Assembly (NCBI GenBank): GCA_003248655.1
Contig: QFPM01000015.1
Span: 21,644 to 85,643, forward strand
Direction of reading: 5' to 3'
DNA length: 64,000 bases
Origin: Microbacterium sp.
GTDB taxonomy: Bacteria > Actinomycetota > Actinomycetes > Actinomycetales > Microbacteriaceae
Shown: piece by piece, positions 51,036 to 60,312 of the stretch
Numbering within the stretch: position 1 is the first letter of the stretch
Layout: each line of letters opens with the position of its first letter
Translations under genes and position numbers: made by a program
The notes under the pieces: generated by a model
Database searches by the model: none
What the model was told of the DNA's origin: nothing
The model's input: the letters and a program-made list of their open reading frames with translations, nothing else

Positions 51036-52049
51036 TCAGGCCGGGCGCGACTTCGGCGAGACCTTGTACGTCTCTTCCGGATCGGTCACCGCGACACCGG
51101 CGAGCGCGTCGTTCACGGCGGCGTACGTCGCATCGTCGAGCGTGATCTCCGACGCCTTGACCGTGTCCTCGAGCTGCTCGGGGCGCGACGCGCCGACGAG
51201 CGCTGCCGCAATGTTCGGGTTGTGCAGCACCCACGCGAGCGACAGCTGCGGGACGGTGATGCCGGCATCCGCGGCGATCGGCACGAGCTTCTGCACGGCC
51301 TCCAGCACCTCGTCGCGCAGGAATCGCTTGATGAAGTTCGCGCCGCTCTTCTCGTCGGTCGCGCGCGAGCCCTCGGGCGCGGGCTGACCCGGCAGGTACT
51401 TGCCGGTGAGCACGCCCTGCGCGAGCGGCGACCAGACGATCTGCGAGATGCCGAGCTCTTCGGATGCGGGGATGACGCGATCTTCGATCACGCGCCACAG
51501 CGCCGAGTACTGCGGCTGGTTCGAGACCAGCTGGAAGCCCAGCTCGCGAGCGAGCGCATGCCCGTCGCGCAGCTGCTCGGCCGTCCACTCGCTGACGCCG
51601 ATGTAGAGCGCCTTGCCCTGCCGGACGATGTCGGCGAAGGCCTGCATCGTCTCTTCGAGCGGGGTCTCGTAGTCGTAGCGGTGCGCCTGGTAGAGGTCGA
51701 TGTAGTCCACCTCGAGGCGCTTCAGCGACCCGTGGATGCCGTCGAAGAGGTGCTTGCGCGACAGCCCCTGATCGTTCGGGCCCTTGCGCCCGATCGGCCA
51801 GTAGACCTTCGTGAAGATCTCGAGCGACTCGCGCGGTTGCCCCTTGAGCGCCTTCGCGAGCACGACCTCCGCCGCCGTGTTGGCGTACGTGTCGGCGGTG
51901 TCGAAAGACGTGATCCCGAGGTCGAGAGCCTTGTGCACCGTCGCGATCGCCGCGTCGTCACCGACCTGCGACGCGTGCGTCACCCAGTTGCCGTAGGTGA
52001 TCTCCGAGATCTTGAATCCGCTGTTGCCGAGGTATCGGTAGTTGACCAT
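51036..52049 (-). CDS. Aldo/keto reductase
   Basis: NADPH-dependent reductase with the AKR barrel, 337 aa, similar to the voltage-gated-potassium-channel beta-subunit-like group. Catalytic residues are visible in FDTADTYANTAAEVVLAKAL (Asp, Tyr), IFTKVYWPIG (Lys) and LYQAHRYDYETPLEE (His). NADP-binding WSPLAQGVLTGKY and ALVGASRPEQLEDTV follow. ATG 52049 is preferred over 52058 because the family starts with VNYRYLGNSG and TAGCGT (minus strand, 52057-52062) lies seven bases upstream. Substrate unknown. Confidence 0.92.
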   Translation of the reverse strand: MVNYRYLGNSGFKISEITYGNWVTHASQVGDDAAIATVHKALDLGITSFDTADTYANTAAEVVLAKALKGQPRESLEIFTKVYWPIGRKGPNDQGLSRKHLFDGIHGSLKRLEVDYIDLYQAHRYDYETPLEETMQAFADIVRQGKALYIGVSEWTAEQLRDGHALARELGFQLVSNQPQYSALWRVIEDRVIPASEELGISQIVWSPLAQGVLTGKYLPGQPAPEGSRATDEKSGANFIKRFLRDEVLEAVQKLVPIAADAGITVPQLSLAWVLHNPNIAAALVGASRPEQLEDTVKASEITLDDATYAAVNDALAGVAVTDPEETYKVSPKSRPA

Positions 52050-52091
52050 GGAATCCACGCTACCGGCGCTCGGGATGCCGGGGGTCGCGAC

Positions 52092-53324
52092 TCAGTCGAC
52101 GGGCACGCCTGCCGCGACGGCGCGATCCTCTTCGGTTGCGACGAGCTGGCCGCAGGCGCCGTCGATCTCCTTGCCGCGGGTGTCGCGGAGCGTCGTCGGG
52201 ATGCCCGCTTCGTTGAGCCGTCGCACGAACTCGTGCTGCACGTCCTTCTCGGATGCCGTCCACACCGATCCCGGCGTCGGGTTCAGCGGGATGGGATTGA
52301 CGTGCACCCAGCCGCGGCCGCGCGCGTTGAGCTTCTCGGCGAGGAGGTCGGCGCGCCACGCGTGGTCGTTCATGTCCTTGATGAGCGCGTACTCGATCGA
52401 CACCCGCCGACCGGTCTTCTCGAAGTACCCGCGCGCGGCATCCAGCGCCTCGTCGACCTTCCAGCGCGAGTTGATCGGGATCATCTCGTCGCGCAGCTGA
52501 TCGTCGGGCGCGTGCAGCGAGAGGGCGAACGTCACCGGGATGTCCTCGGCGGCGAGCTTGTCGATCGCGGGCACGAGGCCCACCGTCGACACCGTGACGC
52601 CGCGGGCGCTCATGCCGAGTCCGTGTTCCTTGTCGACCATCGTGCGCACCGCCTGCAGCACCCGGTTGTAGTTCGCGAGCGGCTCGCCCATCCCCATGAA
52701 GACGATGTTCGTGACCCGCTCGCCCTCGTGCTCGGCGGGGCCGAGCTCCCCCGCACGGATCGCCGCGTTCGCGCGCACGACCTGCTCGATGATCTCGGCC
52801 GCCGACATGTTGCGCGTGAGCCCGGCCTGGCCGGTCGCGCAGAACGGGCAGTTCATGCCGCATCCGGCCTGCGACGAGACGCACAGCGTGATGCGGCCCG
52901 GGTAGCGCATGAGCACGGACTCGACGAGCGCGCCGTCGTGCAACTTCCAGAGAAACTTGATCGTGTCGCCGCGGTCGGTCTCGAGCCGGCGCACCTCGGT
53001 CAGCAGGTGCGGGAGGAGGCCCGCGACGAGCTCTTCCCGACCGGATGCCGGGAGGTCCGTCATCTTCGCCGGGTCGCTCGTGTAGTGCTGGAAGTAGTGC
53101 TTCTCGAGCTGCTTCGCGCGAAAGCCCGGCAGACCCAGCTCCTTCGCCTTCTCGACACGCTGCGCGGGCGTGAGGTCGGCGAGGTGCACGGGCGGCATGC
53201 CCTTCTTGGGTGCCGCGAACTGCAGCAGCGGCTTGCCCTCGGCATCCACCCGCTGCGTCCACCCCTCGGTACGCGGGCGCACCTGACGAGGCGTGGTGGC
53301 TCGCACGGGGGTGGGCTCTGTCAT
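52092..53324 (-). CDS. rlmN: 23S rRNA/tRNA (adenine-C2)-methyltransferase
   Basis: Radical-SAM enzyme that methylates A2503 of 23S rRNA and A37 of some tRNAs, 410 aa. The Fe-S cluster Cys triad is in SSQAGCGMNCPFCATGQAG (about 140-158). MGMGEPLANY and the ALSLHAPDDQLRDEMIPINSRW segment are typical. The second catalytic Cys is in DTRGKEIDGACGQL near the C-terminus. The ATG at 53324 lies six bases after a minus-strand TACCCT (53331-53336). The longer upstream frame is not used. Confidence 0.96.
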   Translation of the reverse strand: MTEPTPVRATTPRQVRPRTEGWTQRVDAEGKPLLQFAAPKKGMPPVHLADLTPAQRVEKAKELGLPGFRAKQLEKHYFQHYTSDPAKMTDLPASGREELVAGLLPHLLTEVRRLETDRGDTIKFLWKLHDGALVESVLMRYPGRITLCVSSQAGCGMNCPFCATGQAGLTRNMSAAEIIEQVVRANAAIRAGELGPAEHEGERVTNIVFMGMGEPLANYNRVLQAVRTMVDKEHGLGMSARGVTVSTVGLVPAIDKLAAEDIPVTFALSLHAPDDQLRDEMIPINSRWKVDEALDAARGYFEKTGRRVSIEYALIKDMNDHAWRADLLAEKLNARGRGWVHVNPIPLNPTPGSVWTASEKDVQHEFVRRLNEAGIPTTLRDTRGKEIDGACGQLVATEEDRAVAAGVPVD

Positions 53325-53425
53325 GACTCCAGGGTACCGACGCGACCTGGATGCCCGCCCGGCGGTCGACGCCGGACCTTGCATCACCTTTGCATCAGTA
53401 GTGATGCACGCGCTACTCTGAGGAC

Positions 53426-53659
53426 ATGAGGACGACCGTAGACCTACCTCCCGCGGCCCACGCGCGGGTACGCGAGCTCGCCGTTTCGCGAGGTCAGTCA
53501 CTCTCGCGGGTGGTCGCCGACCTCACTCTTCAGGGGCTCTCCCAGCTCGACATAGAGATCGAGTACTCCGCCGATGCGCGCACGGGATTCCCGGTGATCA
53601 GCGTCGGACACCGGGTGACTGACGAGGACGTGGCATCCGCGTTGGATGACGACGAGTGA
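53426..53659 (+). CDS. vapB: Ribbon-helix-helix antitoxin (VapB-like)
   Basis: 77-aa protein with an N-terminal RHH DNA-binding fold (MRTTVDLPPAAHARVRELAVSRGQSLSRVVADL) and an acidic C-terminal tail that would wrap the toxin. Its stop overlaps the toxin start (GTGA). The ATG is six bases after TACTCT (53414-53419), so the mRNA is probably leaderless. The pair should autorepress. Confidence 0.87.
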   Translation: MRTTVDLPPAAHARVRELAVSRGQSLSRVVADLTLQGLSQLDIEIEYSADARTGFPVISVGHRVTDEDVASALDDDE

Positions 53660-54060
53660 TCTCGTATCTCCTCGATGCCAACGTCGTGATCGCCCTCGTT
53701 GTGCGCGAGCACGTACACCACGACGACGCCCACACCTGGCTACGAGGGGTGGCCCGAGCCGCTGTCACGCCCGTCGTCGAGGGCGAGCTGGTGCGCTACC
53801 TGGTGCGGATCGGCGTCGGGGCCGCCAGCGTCGCCGCCCTGCTCGGCGCAGTCCGCGCCAACCATCGGATCGAGTTCTGGCCAGACGACATCTCGTATGC
53901 CGATGTCGATCTCGCACACGTCGTCGGTCACCGACAGGTCACCGACGCGTACCTGGCAGCATCCGCCGAGCGGCACGGGGCGCTCCTTGCGACCTTCGAT
54001 CGGGCGCTGGCGGATGCGCGCCCGAATCAGACGCTCCTGATACCGACCAGCCGGCCGTGA
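53656..54060 (+). CDS. vapC: PIN-domain ribonuclease toxin (VapC-like)
   Basis: 134-aa PIN domain. The conserved acidic residues expected of VapC are present: Asp in LLDANVVIAL (about residue 7), Glu in VVEGELVRYL (about 41), Asp in QVTDAYLAA (about 98) and Asp in LATFDRAL (about 114). GTG 53656 overlaps the antitoxin stop. These toxins cut tRNA or rRNA when antitoxin is lost. Target unknown. Confidence 0.9.
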   Translation: MISYLLDANVVIALVVREHVHHDDAHTWLRGVARAAVTPVVEGELVRYLVRIGVGAASVAALLGAVRANHRIEFWPDDISYADVDLAHVVGHRQVTDAYLAASAERHGALLATFDRALADARPNQTLLIPTSRP

Positions 54061-54145
54061 GAGACAGTCAGCGCGGAAGCCGCAGGTAGACCGAACCCGC
54101 AATCGTGTCGTCCGGCTGTGTCCGTACGGTCCTAGACTGCTGGCC

Positions 54146-55054
54146 ATGAGCAGCCCCGATGACGGAGCGCACGCGCACGCCGTGCCGGTGCACAAAGTGC
54201 TCAACAACAACGTCGTCATCACGATCGACACCGCGGGGCGGGAGCGCGTGCTCATGGGGCGCGGCCTCGGCTTCCAACTCAAAGTCGGATCGACAGTCGA
54301 CTCCGACAAGGTAGAGAAGACGTTCATCCTCGACGAGGGAACCGAGGGCGATCGCCAGCGAGAGTTGCTGCGCGACGTGCCGTACGCCGTGCTCGAAGCC
54401 GTGACGGATGCCGTGGATGCGGCGGAGCAGACGCTCGGCCGCCACCTCGACCGACACCTCCGGATCGCCGTGATCGACCACATCCAGTTCGTCCTCGAAC
54501 GGCTCAACCGCGGCCAGCGCATCCCCTCCGCCGCGATGCCGGAGCTGCGCGTCCTGCATCCGCAGGAGTTCGCCGCCGCCGAAGGGATGACCGCGTCGAT
54601 CGCCGCGAGCCTCGGGCGCGACCTGCCGCCCGAGGAGTCGGTGTTCCTCACGATGCACCTGCTCAACGCGACGCGCGACGAGCCGAACGGCACCGCCGCG
54701 TTGCTGTTCCGTCGGGTGCAGCACGTCGTCACGACGGTCGAGAACGGACTCGGTGTGCGCCTCGACGTCGAGAGCCTCGACTACGCCCGCTTCATCCTGC
54801 ACGTGCAGTTCCTGCTGCAGCGCCTCGTCACGCGGTCGATGCTGCGCAGCCAAGACACCTCGTTCTTCGATTTCGCGAAGCACTCGTACCCGGCATCCTT
54901 CGAGATCGCGAGCGAGGTCAAGGCGTACGTTCGCGCCGCGACCGAGTCCGAGCTCACCGACGAAGAGGTGCTCTACCTCATCGTGCACATCGAGAGATTG
55001 AAGACCCAGATTGGCCCTGGCGAAAACCTCCACCCGGTGGTATCGTCGCCGTAG
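54146..55054 (+). CDS. BglG/LicT family transcriptional antiterminator
   Basis: 302-aa RNA-binding antiterminator for the beta-glucoside PTS operon that follows. The CAT RNA-binding domain covers about 14-70 (HKVLNNNVVITIDTAGRERVLMGRGLGFQLKVG). Two PTS regulation domains follow, PRD1 about 80-185 and PRD2 about 190-295, with His residues (HLDRHLRIAVIDHIQF, TMHLLNATR, HVQFLLQRL, YLIVHIERL) suitable for phosphorylation by the PTS. The ATG is seven bases after TAGACT. A RAT site and terminator lie right after the stop, so it should prevent termination before the PTS gene. Confidence 0.95.
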   Translation: MSSPDDGAHAHAVPVHKVLNNNVVITIDTAGRERVLMGRGLGFQLKVGSTVDSDKVEKTFILDEGTEGDRQRELLRDVPYAVLEAVTDAVDAAEQTLGRHLDRHLRIAVIDHIQFVLERLNRGQRIPSAAMPELRVLHPQEFAAAEGMTASIAASLGRDLPPEESVFLTMHLLNATRDEPNGTAALLFRRVQHVVTTVENGLGVRLDVESLDYARFILHVQFLLQRLVTRSMLRSQDTSFFDFAKHSYPASFEIASEVKAYVRAATESELTDEEVLYLIVHIERLKTQIGPGENLHPVVSSP

Positions 55055-55061
55055 ATCCTCA

Positions 55062-55090
55062 GGATCGTTACCGCGCAAGCGGGCGAAACC
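55062..55090 (+). promoter_or_regulatory. Ribonucleic antiterminator (RAT) site
   Basis: The segment begins GGATCGTTACCGC and ends GGGCGAAACC, closely matching the BglG/LicT RAT consensus (GGATTGTTACnG...GGCnAAACC). Its last bases overlap the first stem strand of the following terminator. Binding of the antiterminator and formation of the terminator are therefore mutually exclusive. Confidence 0.93.
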
Positions 55091-55137
55091 TGGACTCATC
55101 TCATCGTTTCAACGATGAACCGAGTCCAGGTTTTTTT
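55086..55137 (+). terminator. Antiterminator-controlled intrinsic terminator before the PTS gene
   Basis: AAACCTGGACTC (55086-55097) pairs with GAGTCCAGGTTT (55122-55133). An inner hairpin ATCGTTTCAACGAT extends the stem, and seven T residues follow (55131-55137). This is one of the few canonical intrinsic terminators in this GC-rich window, 50 bp before the PTS start. Confidence 0.95.
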
Positions 55138-55188
55138 GTTGCCCGGGCACAGCCGCCCGGGCATGAACCCGACAGAAAGGCGAATCCG

Positions 55189-57048
55189 ATGGCGGATTAC
55201 GCGAAGACCGCGGCCGGCGTACTCGCTGGCGTCGGCGGCGAAGACAATGTCAGCTCTCTCGTGCATTGCGCGACCCGCCTTCGGTTCGTCCTGAAGGACG
55301 AGTCGAAGGCCGACACCGCGGCCGTCAAGGCGACGCCCGGTGTCGTGACGGTGGCGCAGGCGGGCGGCCAGTACCAGGTCGTCATCGGCAACGACGTGCC
55401 CGAGGTGTTCGCCGAGATCGGCAAGGTGACGCGTTTCGGCAGCGATGACGCGCCGGCATCCGACGGCCCGAAGGGCAGCCTGTTCAACCGCTTCATCTCG
55501 ATGATCTCCGGCATCTTCACCCCGGTCCTGTGGACCCTCGCCGGCACCGGCCTGCTCAAGGCGTTCCTGTCGGCGGCGGTGACCTTCGGCTGGATCGACC
55601 CGACGACCACGACCTACGCCGTGCTCAATGCGCTCTCCGACGCGTTCATCAACTTCCTGCCGCTCGCCCTCGCGATCACGGCTGCGCGCTACTTCAAGGC
55701 GAACGAGTGGACCTCGCTCGCGATCGCGGGCGCCCTTCTTTACCCCACGATGACCGCCCTCGTCGGCCAGCCGGATCTCACGTTCTTCGGCATCCCGTTC
55801 GTCATGGTCAGCTACGTCTCGAGCGTCATCCCGGTCATCATCATCGTGTGGTTGCAAAGCCACGCCGAGCGGTTCCTGTACGCGAAGCTCCCCGGCGCGA
55901 TCCGGCGCTTCGTCACCCCGATGATCATCGTCCTCCTCGGTGTGCCGATCGTGTTCCTCGTCATCGGCCCGATCTCGGACTTCGTCGGCGGCCTGCTCGG
56001 TGACGGCATCGGCTGGGTCTTCGCGACCGTCCCCGTGCTCGGTGGAGCGATCATGGGTGGCCTGTGGCAGGTGTTCGTCATCTTCGGTCTGCACTGGGGC
56101 CTCGTCCCCGTGTTCCAGATCGAGTTCCAGTCGACCGGGAAGATGCTCCTCATCGCGCCCGTGTTCGCCGCGGTGCTCGCGCAGGCGGCGGCCGTCGCCG
56201 GTGTGTGGGTGCGCGCGCGCAACAAGAACCTCAAGTCGCTCGCGGCGCCCGCTACCCTCTCGGGCTTCCTCGCCGGTATCACCGAGCCCGCAATCTACGG
56301 CATCAACCTGCCGCTCAAGCGACCGTTCGCCTTCGGCATCGTCGGCGGTGCGATCGGCGGCGCGATCATCTCGATGGGCTCCGTGTTCTCGACCGCGTTC
56401 GTCGTCCCGTCAGGCCTCGCAATCACCGCGCTTCTGGGCAACGGCAATATGGTCGCCCTCGCGCTCGGACTCGGCGCCGCGATCATCATCCCGTTCGTCC
56501 TCGTGCTGATGTTCCTGAAGGAGCCCGCAGCGGATGCCGCGGCCCCCGCCGCGAGCGCCGACGCCGCGAACGACGTCGCCGTGCGGTCGCCGCTCGACGG
56601 CACGGTGATCCCGCTGTCAGAAGTCGCGGATGCCGCGTTCGCCGACGGCTCGCTGGGCAAGGGCGTCGCCATCCAGCCCCGCTCGGGCGCGGTGTATGCG
56701 CCCTTCGACGCCGTGGTCGTGGCCGCATTCCCCACCGGGCATGCGTTCGGGCTGCGCCACGCCGACGGCGCCGAGGTGCTCATCCACATCGGCCTCGACA
56801 CAGTCAAGCTGAACGGCCAGCATTTCACCGTCAAGGTCACCAGCGGCCAGCACGTGAAGGCCGGCGACCTGCTCGCCACCTTCGACGGCGAGGCCATCGC
56901 GAAGGCCGGATACGACCTCACGACGCCCGTCATCGTGACCAACCCCGACCTGTACCCGGCGATCGCCGCCGCCGCATCCGGCCCGGTCGCGCACGGTGAG
57001 CCGCTGTTCACCGCCGAGTCGATCGACTCGGTCGCCCTGACACGCTGA
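55189..57048 (+). CDS. bglF: Beta-glucoside-specific PTS transporter, EIIBCA
   Basis: Imports and phosphorylates a beta-glucoside, 619 aa. EIIB comes first with the phosphorylated Cys27 in VHCATRLRFVLKD. EIIC follows with about ten membrane segments (about 100-445), ending near FLKEPAAD. After a short Ala-rich linker, EIIA ends the protein with the active His533 in VLIHIGLDTVKLNG. It is controlled by the antiterminator and RAT/terminator just upstream and is followed by the matching phospho-glucosidase. Sugar specificity (cellobiose, salicin, arbutin) is not determinable. Confidence 0.95.
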   Translation: MADYAKTAAGVLAGVGGEDNVSSLVHCATRLRFVLKDESKADTAAVKATPGVVTVAQAGGQYQVVIGNDVPEVFAEIGKVTRFGSDDAPASDGPKGSLFNRFISMISGIFTPVLWTLAGTGLLKAFLSAAVTFGWIDPTTTTYAVLNALSDAFINFLPLALAITAARYFKANEWTSLAIAGALLYPTMTALVGQPDLTFFGIPFVMVSYVSSVIPVIIIVWLQSHAERFLYAKLPGAIRRFVTPMIIVLLGVPIVFLVIGPISDFVGGLLGDGIGWVFATVPVLGGAIMGGLWQVFVIFGLHWGLVPVFQIEFQSTGKMLLIAPVFAAVLAQAAAVAGVWVRARNKNLKSLAAPATLSGFLAGITEPAIYGINLPLKRPFAFGIVGGAIGGAIISMGSVFSTAFVVPSGLAITALLGNGNMVALALGLGAAIIIPFVLVLMFLKEPAADAAAPAASADAANDVAVRSPLDGTVIPLSEVADAAFADGSLGKGVAIQPRSGAVYAPFDAVVVAAFPTGHAFGLRHADGAEVLIHIGLDTVKLNGQHFTVKVTSGQHVKAGDLLATFDGEAIAKAGYDLTTPVIVTNPDLYPAIAAAASGPVAHGEPLFTAESIDSVALTR

Positions 57049-57107
57049 TCCGACCCGCGGGCGGGGCCGCACGGCGACCCCGCCCGCATCCCACTTGGAG
57101 TATCACC

Positions 57108-58529
57108 ATGAGCACGTTCCCCCTCCGCTTCCCCGACACGTTCCTCTGGGGCGGCGCGACCGCCGCCAACCAGCTCGAGGGCGCCTACGCCGAAGGCGGC
57201 AAAGGCCTCTCCGTGCAGGACGTCATGCCGCGCGGCATCGCCGGCCCCCGCACCGCCGAGCCCACCGAGGACAACCTCAAGCTCGTCGGCATCGACCACT
57301 ACCACCGCTACGCGGAGGACATCGCCCTGTTCGCCGAGATGGGATTCAAGACCTACCGCTTCTCGATCGCGTGGAGCCGCATCTTCCCCCTCGGCGACGA
57401 AGAGACCCCCAACGAAGAGGGCCTCGCCTTCTACGACCGCCTCCTCGACGAGCTCGAGCGCCACGGCATCGAGCCGCTCGTGACGATCTCGCACTATGAG
57501 ACGCCGCTGCACCTCGCCGAGACGTACGACGGCTGGACCGACCGCCGCCTCATCGGCTTCTACGAGCGCTATGCGCGCACGCTCTTCGAGCGCTACGGCG
57601 CGCGCGTGAGGTACTGGCTGACCTTCAACGAGATCAACTCGCTCGTGCACGCGCCGTTCATGTCGGGCGGCATCAACACGCCGAAGGCCGAGCTCTCCGA
57701 GCAGACGCTCTACCAGGCGATGCATCACGAGCTCGTGGCATCCGCCCGCGCCACCCGCATCGCGCGCGAGGTCGCCCCGAACGCGCAGATCGGATGCATG
57801 GTGCTGTCGATGCCCGCGTACCCGCTCACCCCGTCGCCCGCCGACGCCCTCGCCGTCATGGACTTCGACCACTCGAACCTCGTGTTCGGAGACGTCCACA
57901 CGCGCGGCGCCTACCCGGGCTACTTCCTGCGGATGCTGCGCGAAAAGGGCCTCGAGCTGGAGATCACCGATAAGGACCGTGAGGACCTCACCAACACGGT
58001 CGACTTCGTGTCGTTCAGCTACTACATGTCGGTCGCCGCGACCGCCGAGCCGGAGAAGTACGCGAACGGCGCGGGCAACATCATGGGCGGAATCCCCAAC
58101 CCCACCCTCGAGGCGAGCGAGTGGGGCTGGCAGATCGACCCGGTGGGCCTTCGGATCGTGCTCAACCAGTTCTGGGACCGCTGGCAGAAGCCGCTGTTCA
58201 TCGTCGAGAACGGGCTCGGCGCGAAAGACCAGCTCGTCGAGGTCGACGGCGTGAAGACCGTCGTCGACGACTACCGCATCGCCTACCTGAACGATCACCT
58301 CGTGCAGGTCGGCGAGGCCATCGCCGACGGCGTGGACGTGCTCGGGTACACGACGTGGGGATGCATCGATCTCGTCTCGGCATCCACGGCGCAGCTCTCT
58401 AAGCGCTACGGCTTCATCTACGTCGACCGGAACGACGACGGCTCGGGCTCGCTCGAGCGCTTCAAGAAGAAGTCGTTCGACTGGTACGCCGAGGTCATCC
58501 GTACGAACGGCGAAGCGCTGCAGTCGTGA
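57108..58529 (+). CDS. bglA: 6-phospho-beta-glucosidase (GH1)
   Basis: Cleaves phosphorylated beta-glucosides delivered by the PTS, 473 aa. GH1 acid/base Glu175 is in WLTFNEIN and the nucleophile Glu367 is in LFIVENGLGAKD. FLWGGATAANQLEGAY is the N-terminal GH1 signature. The 6-phospho specificity is supported by KRYGFIYVDRNDDGSGSLERFKKKSFDWY and by the PTS context. Its stop overlaps the GTG of the following HAD gene. Confidence 0.95.
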   Translation: MSTFPLRFPDTFLWGGATAANQLEGAYAEGGKGLSVQDVMPRGIAGPRTAEPTEDNLKLVGIDHYHRYAEDIALFAEMGFKTYRFSIAWSRIFPLGDEETPNEEGLAFYDRLLDELERHGIEPLVTISHYETPLHLAETYDGWTDRRLIGFYERYARTLFERYGARVRYWLTFNEINSLVHAPFMSGGINTPKAELSEQTLYQAMHHELVASARATRIAREVAPNAQIGCMVLSMPAYPLTPSPADALAVMDFDHSNLVFGDVHTRGAYPGYFLRMLREKGLELEITDKDREDLTNTVDFVSFSYYMSVAATAEPEKYANGAGNIMGGIPNPTLEASEWGWQIDPVGLRIVLNQFWDRWQKPLFIVENGLGAKDQLVEVDGVKTVVDDYRIAYLNDHLVQVGEAIADGVDVLGYTTWGCIDLVSASTAQLSKRYGFIYVDRNDDGSGSLERFKKKSFDWYAEVIRTNGEALQS

Positions 58530-59344
58530 CGGCCGCGCCTTCCCCCGCGCGCCGACGGGCGGTGTTCGTCGACGTCGACGGCACACTCATGCAGGACGGC
58601 CACTACATCCCTCCGTCCGCGGTGGATGCCATCCGCTCGGCCCGTGCCCGGGGACACCTGGTGTTCCTCAGCACGGGTCGGGGCATGGCGGAGCTGCAGG
58701 GCGAGCTGGCCGAGATCGGCTTCGACGGCGCCGTCAGCAACGGCGGCGCCTTCGCGAGCCTCGGCGACGAGATCGTCGCGGGCACGCACTTCACCACAGA
58801 CGAGGTCGCCCGCCTGCAGCGGTATCTGACGGATGCCGGCATCCTCGGCTACTTCCAGTCGTATGACCGGCTGTTCGCCGAGCCCGGACTGGCCGAGATG
58901 ATGGCCGCCCGCCTCGAGGGCACGGGCCTGCCGATGAAGGTCTTCCACGACCGCGCCGACTTCGACCCGGCGGCGATCGCGAAGCTCGTCTTCGTGACCG
59001 ACGACCGTGAGGCGGCGGCCCGCGCGCTCACCGAGCTCGGCGAGGACTTCGCGGTCGTCGGTGGCACGATCCCCGTCTCATTCTGGGCATCGGGCGAGGT
59101 CGCCCCGCAGGGCGTGCACAAGGGCGCCGCGATCCGCGCGATCCTCGATCGCCTCGGCATGGATGCCGCCGACGCGATCGGTATCGGCGACAACTGGAAC
59201 GATGCGGAGATGTTCGAGGTCTGCGGCACCGCGATCGCGATGGGAAACGCCGTCGACGGCGTCAAGGCGCTCGCCGACCAGGTGACGACCGCGATCGACG
59301 ACGACGGCATCCGTCACGCGTTCGCGCGGAACGGACTGATCTGA
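58526..59344 (+). CDS. HAD superfamily (Cof-type) hydrolase, last gene of the beta-glucoside operon
   Basis: 272-aa phosphatase. Motif I is FVDVDGTLM, motif II the Ser/Thr in LSTGRG, motif III Lys in APQGVHKGAAI, and motif IV GIGDNWNDAEMFEV. GTG 58526 overlaps the bglA stop (GTGA), so it is co-expressed and may dephosphorylate a sugar phosphate that accumulates during beta-glucoside use. The gene at 60313 is a close paralogue. Confidence 0.92.
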   Translation: MTAAPSPARRRAVFVDVDGTLMQDGHYIPPSAVDAIRSARARGHLVFLSTGRGMAELQGELAEIGFDGAVSNGGAFASLGDEIVAGTHFTTDEVARLQRYLTDAGILGYFQSYDRLFAEPGLAEMMAARLEGTGLPMKVFHDRADFDPAAIAKLVFVTDDREAAARALTELGEDFAVVGGTIPVSFWASGEVAPQGVHKGAAIRAILDRLGMDAADAIGIGDNWNDAEMFEVCGTAIAMGNAVDGVKALADQVTTAIDDDGIRHAFARNGLI

Positions 59345-59347
59345 GCC

Positions 59348-59378
59348 GGCGCGGCGCGAGCACGCCCTCTGCCGCGCC
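59348..59378. terminator. Perfect 8-bp hairpin between convergent genes
   Basis: GGCGCGGC (59348-59355) pairs perfectly with GCCGCGCC (59371-59378) around a 15-base loop. It lies between the stops of the HAD and homocysteine methyltransferase genes. It could stop transcription from both sides; there is no T tract. Confidence 0.55.
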
Positions 59379-59379
59379 G

Positions 59380-60261
59380 TCAGCGCAGCGCGGCGGCCAG
59401 CTCGGCGATGTGGGCGGGCGTCGTGCGACAGCATCCGCCGACGAGCCGCGCACCGGCGGCGATCCACTCGTGCGCGAGCGCGGTCGGCACGCCCGGTTCG
59501 CCGCTCCAGGTGCGCGTCAAGGCATCCCACTCCTCACCGCTGTTCGGGTAGGCGATGCCCGGGGTCTCGGCGGGCCGGGCTGCGAGGGCGGCTGCGACGG
59601 ATGCCGGCGGGCAGCAGTTGACGCCCACCGCGACCACCCCGGGAGCCGTGGCGGCAGCGGCGAGCGCTCGCGTGAGTTCCGCCGTATCGCTCAGCGCCCC
59701 GCTCGATGCGGACAGGCTGACCCACACCGGCAGGTCGGGGCGGCCGAGCCGGCCAAGCTCCTCGACCAGCGCGGCAACCTCGAGGTACCTCGGGATCGTC
59801 TCGATCGCCAGCGCGTCCGCGCCCGCGTCGGCGAGCACCGCGAGACGGCGGCGGTGGAAGGTCCGCAGCTCATCGATCCCGACGCCGTCGCCGTAGTCCC
59901 CCGTGTACTCGCTGCCGTCGGCGCGCACGGCGCCGAACGGACCGACGGAGGCCGCCACGAACACGTCGCCGGCCTCGCGCGCGAGGTTCACGCTGCGCTG
60001 CAGGAGCGCATCGACCTCGGCATCCTCGAGTCCAGTGCCGTACGCGAGCTGATACGACGACGTCACGAGCACATCCGCCCCCGCAGCCACGAACTCGGCG
60101 TGCGCCGCCCGCACCTCGTCGGGGTCATCACGCAGCAGGCGCGCCGACCACATGGCACCTGCCAGATCGTTGCCGCGCGCTTCGAGCAGGGTGCCGAGAC
60201 CGCCGTCGAGCACGAGCGGACGCTCGGCGATCGCCGCCCGCACACCACCAAGAGGAGCCAT
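59380..60261 (-). CDS. mmuM: Homocysteine S-methyltransferase
   Basis: Transfers a methyl group from S-methylmethionine or SAM to homocysteine, 293 aa. The zinc-binding Cys residues are in VGVNCCPP (about 217) and GGCCRTTPAHI near the C-terminus. LVLDGGLGTLLEARG is the N-terminal signature. The ATG lies six bases after a minus-strand TACGGT (60268-60273), so it is probably leaderless. It is divergent from a HAD gene and convergent with another. Confidence 0.94.
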   Translation of the reverse strand: MAPLGGVRAAIAERPLVLDGGLGTLLEARGNDLAGAMWSARLLRDDPDEVRAAHAEFVAAGADVLVTSSYQLAYGTGLEDAEVDALLQRSVNLAREAGDVFVAASVGPFGAVRADGSEYTGDYGDGVGIDELRTFHRRRLAVLADAGADALAIETIPRYLEVAALVEELGRLGRPDLPVWVSLSASSGALSDTAELTRALAAAATAPGVVAVGVNCCPPASVAAALAARPAETPGIAYPNSGEEWDALTRTWSGEPGVPTALAHEWIAAGARLVGGCCRTTPAHIAELAAALR

Positions 60262-60312
60262 GGCCACACCGTATCGCGGCAACCGTTCACCTCGACCCGG
60301 GAGAATGGTGAC

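Noticed and set aside
55062..55137. A metabolite riboswitch before the PTS gene
   Set aside because: The sequence fits a RAT site and an intrinsic terminator with the cognate antiterminator gene directly upstream, which explains the structure.
56295..58586. A 763-codon minus-strand open frame opposite the PTS and glucosidase genes
   Set aside because: It lies opposite two well-supported enzymes and has antisense-type composition.
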